From positions 1,113,501-1,177,500 of the forward strand of contig OV725078.1 of the NCBI GenBank assembly GCA_928085145.1: DNA of 64,000 nt. The letters run 5' to 3'. This stretch comes from Nezara viridula. Lineage: Eukaryota; Arthropoda; Insecta; Hemiptera; Pentatomidae. Shown in pieces: positions 56,047-64,000 of this stretch (within the stretch, counting starts at the first letter, position 1; every line of letters starts with the position of its first letter). The notes under the pieces are model-generated. The model worked only from the letters and a program-made list of their open reading frames with translations, was not told the origin of the DNA and did no database searches. The translations under genes were made by a program, and so were the position numbers.

Positions 56047-59000
56047 TTATAAGTAGGATCTTCTCAACTCGGTAATTTATTTGTGCATTTTAAATATAAA
56101 AAAAAGAATACTTTATTGTTTTGTATTTCGTTATTTAAAAAAATACAGTATCAAAAATGTATTGATATTAATAACGTTAATGTATTAATTAATTTAAAAT
56201 GCTAAATTCAAAAATGTATTTTAAAATATTTTATTTGAAATGCTACTCAGGTTTAATACTTCGATTACAGTCGGGTGAGAATTCTGTGGCCAGCACATTT
56301 TTTTACACCTTAAATTTTATTGATTTTACCTGGAGTATAGTAGTTGTCGAATCGTTAAAAGGGGGACCAATATTGAAAGAAGATGTATATAGCCAAGTTT
56401 CTTTACCACAAACACTCAAATTTTATTGCATTGTACAATCAAGACTATATTAAAAGAATAATTTAACACATTCTTGGCATTTCCTTTTAATTTTTGCCAC
56501 TGGCAGAGTTTGAGATAGTTTCTTAACCTTTGAGATAATTTCACTATGCGCTGGAAATAAAAATGGCGATCAACTTTTGCGAATAGAAAACTTCGAAGCT
56601 ATTAAACTTTCTGGGAATATAAACAGTGTATGCCACTGTAATCTTCAAATGAAAGCATTGTTCGTGAGGTTGGGGGAAACAAATAAAGACAACAATTGAT
56701 AGGATTTAAAACCAGGTCGGTATTTATAGGTCATTGAACTGTTTAATTAACTCATCCCCCCCCCCCCGCCAAGCACCAGTGTGAATACACTAATCCAGTT
56801 AATATTTGTTTATTTTATTCTCAATATTTTAACAACAATATCATTATAAAAACTACTTTTTAATTGTATTTTAATAAAAATAATTATTATTGCCTGGATA
56901 TGGAGAAAAGGAACTAATTATTCACAAATCCCTACGAAATAAGCTTAGTTTGTAATTTGCTTTTAAATAATTTCTTTTGACCCTTTTCGGTATATTAAAA
57001 AAAATTAAGTTAAACCTATAATAAGCTAAATGTTCTTTGCTACTTCCAATAAGGGAGTGTTTGTATCAATCATTTTAAGATTCTTTATATACAAATTATT
57101 TGGCTAATAAAAAAAAAAATAGATTTATCACTAACTAACTGAAAATAACACACTTGTTTCTTCCATTCTACGATTTTAACATTATTGTTTTCCTTCTTGA
57201 CATTATTTTTTTTAATTTCACATTTTACACAATTTTTGAAAATATAGACTAGTCTAATAAAATGAAACTAGTCTAAATTAGTAGTTTCTTCTTGTGTCAT
57301 AGGTTTTTTTTTTTTTTTTTTTTTTTCTATATACCATAATAACAAATAAATAAACAGCTACATGCATATTTGATGTCAGAAATTAAAATATACACAACCA
57401 TCATATACTTTCGAACATTTTATTAAAATGCGTGAAAATCCGGTTCGGAGAAAAAGTATGACAAACACTCATACTGTTACTCAAAACATACTGTTAACCA
57501 GAACTTACATGACTCCGTAGTTTTTAATAATTCATAAATTTTGAAGTTAATGTACCATTTTTTAATTCTATTTTTATATTGTATACTTTTTTTAATAATT
57601 CGAAGCTTTAAACTCTAATAAATCCACTAGAACTAATACATTTACATAATCAAATATATTTTAAATAGGACATTAATTATGGAACAGAAAGAAAAATTCA
57701 TTTCGAAACTGGAAAAAGAAAATGTGATTCCAAGCAATGCTTGCGATATACATTTATTATAAATAAATAAATAAACATGACACGGAAGGCTTGATAATCC
57801 TGGACCTAAGTTATGAGCCCCAACCTGGTAGAATGGTACAGGTCACTTTAATTTGAGTTGATTTTTTTTTTAAATATTGAATTTCTTATACAATTAAAAA
57901 TATAAATTGTGACACACATTAAGAATCAATGTAAAGTTCAAAATATGTAAACAACATAAAAAATAATGGTTGTTAAAAACAGTTAACATTTTAAGGGGGG
58001 GGGAAAGTGAGCTAAACAACTTAGTAGTGCGTTTGGCAGTTATGCAAAGGGAGGAAATATTTGCATTTTATATTTAATGTTTTATAAATGGTGAAAAATT
58101 AAAATATAATTCGACGGGAATGGCTACGTTGCAGATATGCTGGTGTTGCAACCTATGGGCCATGTACAATATATTACCGCTATTGCTATAAAAATAGAAA
58201 AATATTTATTATTGCCCAGCTAAAATTATTCTCTATAAAGTCGATTTTTTCATAGCCGTTTAACAATTAATACACACACACAAATATAAATATATTCTCT
58301 AAACATTTAATAAGATAATTAATAATTTGAGCATTTATAGTTTGTATTACTTAAACATTCATATCTTGGAATTAAGCAAATTATTAGCAAATGGCCAAAT
58401 TAAGAAATGGCGACCAAGGGTAAAACAGTAAGACTCATATATTACGAGCTTGCAACGATACAAGAAGAACCAGTCTGATACGTTTCATTTTACCTCTAGT
58501 CGAGAAAAGGTCTCAAACGTTCAATTATACAATTACAATTGACTAATACAAGATCTGTCTTTTTATGCGTAATTATATAATTTAGAACTTTTGAAGCAAA
58601 AATCTGCAGACTGAAATTACAAAAAGGATATAACTTATCAATTTCTGTTACTAAAAATGAATAAGATGTCATTTAATGTAAAGCTTGTAATTTGTAACTG
58701 TTACGTTAGAAGAAGTTTAAATTTTACAATTCTTTTTAAACTGTGATAATATAGGTCAATGTAATATGTATCTATATCCAGATATAAAAATCATATAAGT
58801 ACGTATAGGTATAGGTAAAAAAAAATATAGCAAATGTCTTACTAACACTATAAGAATTGGTTAATATCGGGATAAAATGTCTTTTAATAAAAATAAAATG
58901 TTTAATCACTGTCCAAATATTCTTAAAGTACCTTTAAAAAAAAAACTACAGGTGTAACTCGCTACTCTACCATTCCAAACAAATAAGGCAGATACAATGA

Positions 59001-59100
59001 AGAAGATACAAAAGCAGAGACAAAATAACTATTACAAAATTAAAATCATTTAAGATACAATGAGGGACAGATAACATTGACAATAACTACAAATTAGCTT
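56043..59100. other. no gene seen (presumed intron)
   Basis: Three kilobases of AT-rich DNA downstream (in minus-strand sense) of the exon at 59103-59756. It has C-, G- and T-runs (56757-56767, 57996-58001, 57305-57326). No domain, TE end or splice-flanked frame stands out. Confidence 0.5.
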
Positions 59101-59102
59101 AC

Positions 59103-59756
59103 TTGACTGAGAGGTCTTATCCTCTCGTGAATACTCAGCTCGGCTTGACTAGCTGAAGGTGGAGGATGATCTGGAGTAGGAGGTTGTTGATAGTTTGTAG
59201 GGCTGAGGGGACAAGTCACTCGATCGTCACAGTTGCCTTTTCTTCTGTCCAGTTGGTAATCGCTGGTCACGAAGCCAGTGGGGCTAGCGTTGATGATCTG
59301 TAGCTGGGTCATATTCGACACTGAAATAGAAGTGGTTTCAACTTTCTTGAAGGGTAGGTCACCCCTGGAAAGGATCACAGATGGATCATAGTTTTCATAG
59401 CTCTTGTCCGCTTGGAGGCGGCGAAGTTTCCTCTTCGGGTTCGTCGTCCTAAATGGAATGTTTTCGTAAACGGACGTGATTGCTATCGGTTGAAATTTCG
59501 GATCGTCTTCAGTGCTAAATTCCTCGCCCATTATACTATAGCGAAGCTTCATATCGACGTACTGGTCTGCAGACTTGCCACGCCTCAGCATTTCTCGATG
59601 AGGCCTACTTCCTACATTGATATCGTCCAGATCTCCGTGACTCCTTACCCCACTTCGAGCAAGAAATAAATATTCGTAAGCTCCCATCCCCGAAGGGGTC
59701 AAGTGTGTCGGTGAAACGGACAAATTCCTCCTAGGTGGTTTCTTCGGAGGTGTCGG
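59103..59756 (-). CDS. host exon, ANKS1/Odin-like adaptor linker
   Basis: Internal exon of 654 bases (218 codons, phase 0 at both ends). The acceptor is CTCCCTTTTACAG before CCGACACC and the donor is AGTCAA before GTAAGC. It starts PTPPKKPPRRNLSVSPTHLT, an SH3-ligand and basic phospho-Ser type motif, and carries Tyr motifs YEYL, YVDM (a PI3K SH2-type YxxM), YENIP and YENYDP, then SPTGFVTSDYQLDRRKG and TNYQQPPTPDHPPPSASQAE, ending IHERIRPLSQ. This is an unstructured signalling-adaptor linker. From memory it resembles the region between ankyrin repeats and SAM domains in ANKS1; Caskin-like adaptors are an alternative. The next exon could be 11072-11234. Confidence 0.72.
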
Positions 59757-60875
59757 CTGTAAAAGGGAGAACAAATTTAATTAAAACCAATTAGGTCAAG
59801 TAGAGTTTGGGAGTAATTGTTTTAACTGTGAACGTACATAATTATATTGCTAGTGTAAAGAACATTACATCACGTAAGCACTTACGACTTGACGTCAGTA
59901 ATTTTAAAAATAGTTTTAAGATAAATTTCCAGATTAATCTCAATCTAAAAGCGAAAGAAGTTTACATAGGATTCGTTTGGATTAATAGACTTTGTAATGT
60001 GAATTCATAAATTCTTCAAATCATATTAACCATATCCCAAATCAAATTCAGGTTTTGCCAAATAAAATGAAACATTTTCTATGTCAAATTAAACCTATTC
60101 TATCGAAAATTCAACTTTTTTTCATTTTCAATAATCAAAATCGATATTTCTAGGTTCAAGGTTTCTTCAATTCTATTCTATTCTTTGTATGGAATTATGT
60201 CTTTAATATTTAGTTCTAGTCGTTGCTTACTTTATTTTTTAAATTTAAATACATGTTCTTCAGTCAGGTTAATATTGTCACATGTTTGGCTTGTAGATTA
60301 TTGTTGTTATAGGTTATTAGATTATAATAGATAATTAGTAAATTATATACGATCAAATAGATAAAGTAGATTATAGATTTATTCGTACTTTCAGAGTTTT
60401 TCGATATAGGGGTCTATTATTAATTGAAATAAAAAGGCGTTGCCCTATATATATTTTAACATCCCATAAGCGGTTTGGGACAGTATACCTCAACCAGGCT
60501 CATTCGCGATGGTTCTCTGCTCTTACTTTTTTTTTTTTTTTCGTCGGCCCTAGACGAAGAAAGTGAAGAAGGAGTAGGGGGGTGGCAGTCCCATCGTCCG
60601 GTCATAGTACCGCAGACAGCCACTGGTCCTCCAGGTTGGGGAAACAGTACACTGACACACACACAAATACACTAATAACAGCACACCACACTCACCCCTA
60701 TAATACAGACTATGGTCAATAACACTACGCACCCTAGGGTCACCTTCCCTAGGTAGCCGCCCCGGAAGGGGAAGCAAGTCAGGTGGCTTCGAGGAGGCAT
60801 TCTCTTCATGTGAATCGGAGGCAGCTGGGATAATAACCCTCTCCCCTTAAACAAAATTATTAGGAAACCTCAAAA
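59757..60875. other. upstream intron, with a GC-richer segment of unknown nature
   Basis: The polypyrimidine tract and acceptor of the exon are at its left edge. 59770-60470 is AT-rich without genes. 60460-60875 is GC-richer with frames in both strands, none recognised; ACATCCCATAAGCGG at 60462 also occurs at 9760. It may be the 5' UTR of the RTE-like copy that follows. Confidence 0.45.
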
Positions 60876-60879
60876 TAAT

Positions 60880-62370
60880 CAGGCTGGACTGTCAAGAATG
60901 GTTCAACGCGGCTCTCGTCATAGGGACTTCACCATTGGATATTGGAATGTTCTGACGCTATACAGTCCCGGAGGCCCTTTAACAACTTCTGGAGGTGCTG
61001 GACCGATACAAGTCCGATATAACTGCGCTTCAGGAAATTAGATGGACTGGCAAAGGCCATTTATAAATGAGGAAACACACAGCTGTGATGACAGATTGCA
61101 TCCATATGGAGCGGGCTTTGTCTGCGAGGTGTAAATATTTGATGACGGATTTCAAACCAGTGATCCGCGACTCTGTTTACTTAGGGTCAAGGGTAAATTC
61201 TTCAATTATACCTTGATTAGCTGTCACACACCAACAGAGACCACTGAGGAAGAAGAAAAGGAAGAGTTCTATGGCTTGCTTGAAATGACAATAAGCACCT
61301 GCCCAAGAGCAGACATCAAGATTATTGCAGCGTGGTAGCGCCCTCTTCCCTCACAAAAAAATACACAAGGGTACATGATGATCACCTAATGGACTCACTG
61401 TTAATCAGATAGACCATCTTTTGATAAGTGCCAGGCATAAGTCAGACCTTCTTGATGTTAAAACATACAGAGGTGCAAACATTGATTCTGATCATTATCT
61501 TGCTATAGCAAAAACATGATCAAGAATCCCCAATGTGAAAAACAAAAGGGACCAAAGATGTAAAAAAATTAACACTAGCAAACTTAAGGACACCGATGAG
61601 TCGGAACGATATGCGTTGAAGGTTGATGGAGAACTTGATCTTCTCCGTATGCATACCTACAACATAGACCAAATGTGGTGTAGCATAGAAAGATGTGTTG
61701 GAAAAGATGCCGAAGAAACAATTGGAATGGAATCTTACCAGAGAAGCGCTAACTGGTTCGACGAGGAATGCAAAAGAATTACTGATGTCAAGAATCAGGC
61801 ATATAAATCTATGCTTCAAAAGAGACACAAAAGAGCATCAGTGGTTCCTGATCGCAAAATGAAGAAAGGAGGAGAAACAAGTGCACAGGAGGAAGAAACG
61901 GAGCTGGGAGAATAAGCAGCTTGAGAAGGTTGAGCAGCTCAGGCATACAGACGACTGTCGGAATTTTTACCGAAGAATTAATAATGACCGAAAGCCGTTT
62001 AAACCACGAACTACTGTAGGGATAAAGACGGCACTATTCTCACAAGCATGGACCTGGTAATGAGGAGGTGGAAAAACAACTTCGACGAACTATTGAACGT
62101 CGAACAAGATTGAGCTGACTAATTGAATCCCAACTCTGAAGGAAATCAGTGCAATCAGATTGAACCGCCTGATGAGCAAGAGTTGATGGATGCAATTGAG
62201 AAACTTAGAAACCAAAAGGCACCTGGAATTGATGACTTGGCCACAGAACTCTTTAAGAAAGGAGGCTAAGGAGCAAGTATTTCTCAAGGACAACAAAATT
62301 GCGGCTGTATAAGACGTTGATAAGGCCGGTCCTGACGTGCGGCTCGGAAGGTATATCATGGGTAATATCA
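60880..62370 (+). mobile_element. RTE-like element, internally deleted copy
   Basis: A relative of the 42.3 kb element, in plus orientation. Broken frames read DFTIGYWNVLTLYSPGG (endonuclease start), KGKFFNYTLISCHTPTETTE and ISTCPRADIKIIAA, with many stops. 61535-61915 is an open frame containing ETIGMESYQRSANWFDEECK, the linker before RT. RT begins (KQKAPGIDDLATELFK-like near 62210) and jumps directly to LRLYKTLIRPVLTCGSE near 62305, which lies after the RT core in intact copies, so about 1 kb including the catalytic site is deleted. Confidence 0.78.
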
Positions 62371-62379
62371 CGGATGGAT

Positions 62380-62645
62380 GAACGAAGTTTATTGGCTTTT
62401 TTGCACCTTGCAGGTCTTCATCGGGGCTTCAAAAGATACAAAATATAAAAGGCACATGGCGAAAATAAAATAAATGATTTCTAAGTAGATATTAAATAAG
62501 AGACAGTTGCCTGAATAATAAGAAAACATAAAGAAATAATAAGATGACATCAGAGATATAGTAGGTGACAGTATAGTTAAAATGTCAAGTATTATGTATA
62601 CATAGAACATACAAACAAAAATAGAAAATAAGTATGTATATTTTG
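62380..62645. other. no gene seen
   Basis: ACGAAGTTTATTGGCTTTTT followed by GCAGGTCTTCATCGGGGC recalls terminal sequences of Penelope-like elements, but no reverse transcriptase is next to it. Confidence 0.35.
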
Positions 62646-62649
62646 TACA

Positions 62650-64000
62650 GTAGGAAAAATTTTCTTTTCGAAAAATTCTGTCTCCAAGGACATTTATAAT
62701 AGTATTCAGAGATCACATTCACACTCTATGTACAGTAAATAAAATAAAATAAACAGAAAAATAATATATATACAATAAATAAGAATAAAATAACCTAAAA
62801 ATAAATAAATAAAAAGAAGACATACATACCTATATACAATATATATTTACAATATTATAATCCGAGCCAGACTTGTCCCTCCAACTGTGGAGGGAAAAGT
62901 ATGACTCCAGGAGATCCCTGCATTTCTCACTCAGCTACGTCACTGGGGCTAAACCCAGTGGAGATTGAGCACGAGTGCTACATACACTCATGAGTAGCCA
63001 CATACACTCATGTCGTAGGTGGAGAATTTGGCCATAGCCAGAACTCCAATATTTACAAACTATAAAAGGTCGCGGAGCCACTGCCGTTTGACCCTTCTTG
63101 GAGGATTATAGGGATGGGTGATGCTGGATAGGGATTGTGAAAAGGGATTTGGATGATGGTGAAATTTGGAGAATTTTGCTGGGATAAGGTCTAGGACAAA
63201 TGGGATATTAAGATCATGGTGTAGGGTTTTGTTGGTTACATAGAAAGGAGCACCGACTACTGTTCGAAGGGCTTTGGGTTGGAAGGATTGGATGCGTTTG
63301 ATGTTAGAAAATTTTGCTGTTCCAAACAGTTCAAGTCCGTAAGTCCAAGTAGGTGTCAGTATTGTCTAGTAGATAAGTATTATTTTCAGTAGAGAGTTTA
63401 GATTTTCTATTTAGTAGTATTTATAGTTGGTCGTATTGTCGGTTATGTTCCTGTCTTTTAAGTCTAGTATGAGGGTTCCACGTTAGTCCACGTTAAGGCT
63501 AGTATGGAGGTCTAAGAGAAAGCCAAGGTACCGGACTGTGTCCTGGTGGACAGGAACTGCGTCGGAGTGTGAAGGTGATGTGTTGGCATTTGGATTCATT
63601 TACTTTAATACGCCATTTATTACACCAGTGTTCAATCAGGAAGAGGTGTCTTTGAAGGTTTAAGGATGCTATATCACGATCTGAGTCGGATGATAGAATG
63701 GCGGTTTTATCAGTAAAAGTTGCCAGGAAGGTATCGGGACAGACAGGGATATTGGCGGTAAAGAGGATGTAAAGGACGGGACCCAATACGCTACCTTGAG
63801 GAACACACCAGCCTGAATTGGATAGCAATATGAAAATTCAGTGCCGCAGCGAACTCGGAAGGTACGATCTGAGAGGTAGGAACGCAGGACAAAGTTTAAG
63901 GACTGAGGAAGATGGGTTTTAAGTTTGAAAAGAAGCCCAGCGTGCCCTACTCGGTCAAAAGCTTAGGCTATGTCTAGAAATGCACCCGAGCTATATTGCT
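62650..64000 (-). mobile_element. Jockey-like family A copy 5, minus strand, cut by window end
   Basis: From the poly-A side at 62650: 3' UTR in reverse (GTCTCCAAGGACATTTATAA, TTCACACTCTATGTACAGTA), the C-terminal codons (PRRVKRQWLRDLL in minus sense near 63090) and ORF2 upward to the RT palm at 64000, where the window ends (AFDRVGHAGLLFKLKTHLPQ-like). A repeated CATACACTCATG near 62980-63010 is a small local duplication. Confidence 0.85.
63090..64000 (-). pseudogene. family A ORF2 C-terminal half, partial
   Basis: Minus strand: RT motif region SGAFLDIA then AGLLFKLKTHLPQSLNFVL; VPQGSVLGPVLYILFTANIP; at the catalytic site FTDKTAILSSDSD replaces FADDTAILSSNSD, so both neighbours of the first Asp are changed and the second Asp is Lys. 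HWCNKWRIKVNESKCQHITF follows; stops occur in the thumb region (63350-63490). TYGLELFGTAKFSNIKRIQS, VVGAPFYVTNKTLHHDLNIP and the terminal RRVKRQWLRDLL are readable. Confidence 0.82.

Noticed and set aside
55687..56453. Two plus-strand frames of 70 and 84 codons
   Set aside because: No domain, no splice context, AT-biased residues; flanking a large microsatellite.
60456..60854. Overlapping frames on both strands in a GC-richer segment
   Set aside because: Length is explained by few stops in GC-rich DNA; no protein family recognised and it probably belongs to TE untranslated sequence.

Overview
The window looks like AT-rich nuclear DNA of an insect. It is almost entirely transposable elements of insect type (Jockey-, R1- and RTE-like non-LTR retrotransposons, Tc1, hAT, a Penelope-like trace, tRNA-derived SINEs). 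I see no bacterial gene organisation, no rRNA and no CRISPR. The exact order is not determinable by eye; beetle or hemipteran are guesses only.

Host gene: two minus-strand exons with good splice signals lie at 59103-59756 (218 codons, phase 0 at both ends) and 11072-11234 (54 codons plus 1 base, entering in phase 0). Their phases match, and together they read like the linker region of an ANKS1/Odin-type signalling adaptor (Pro-rich and Tyr-motif rich). A third candidate, 29625-29843, begins with ATG and ends at a phase-0 donor, so it could be an alternative first exon in the same intron. If this is right, most of the window is a roughly 48 kb intron filled with mobile DNA.

Layout: 0.5-2.7 kb holds a small tandem repeat and decayed R1- and I/Jockey-like reverse transcriptase pieces. 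5.07-9.14 kb is a Jockey-like element (family A) with ORF1, ORF2 and a poly-A tail. 9.2-10.4 kb has Penelope-like and RTE-like scraps. 11.1 kb is a host exon. 12.4-18.4 kb has a SINE-like unit, a deleted Tc1 element and a related Jockey-like family B. 19.1-22.7 kb has a transposon HTH relic and a second family A copy. 22.7-26.9 kb is a minus-strand Jockey element (family C) split by a hAT-type foldback element (23077-24548) that carries a roughly 120 bp satellite. 27-33.8 kb has several family A 3' ends, a SINE, the candidate exon and Tc1 pieces, one folded into a hairpin. 33.8-46.1 kb is a large inverted-repeat arrangement containing Jockey A copies and, nested in them, an RTE fragment; its right arm is split by a 2.9 kb RTE-like element with a perfect 12 bp target duplication. 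47.6-49.1 kb is a second hAT-type foldback, itself split by a Jockey B 3' piece. 50.6-53.1 kb is a nearly intact RTE-like element bounded by a 63 bp identical direct repeat. 53.4-55.2 kb has small TIR elements and a SINE. 59.1 kb is the host exon. 60.9-64 kb has a deleted RTE-like copy and a minus-strand Jockey A copy running off the end.

The most unusual features are the two satellite-bearing hAT-type foldbacks with related cores but different subterminal motifs, the recurrent short inverted duplications inside transposon copies, the long target duplication of the 50.6 kb element, and the apparent host gene stretched across this material. All statements of homology are from reading translated sequence by eye, without database searches.
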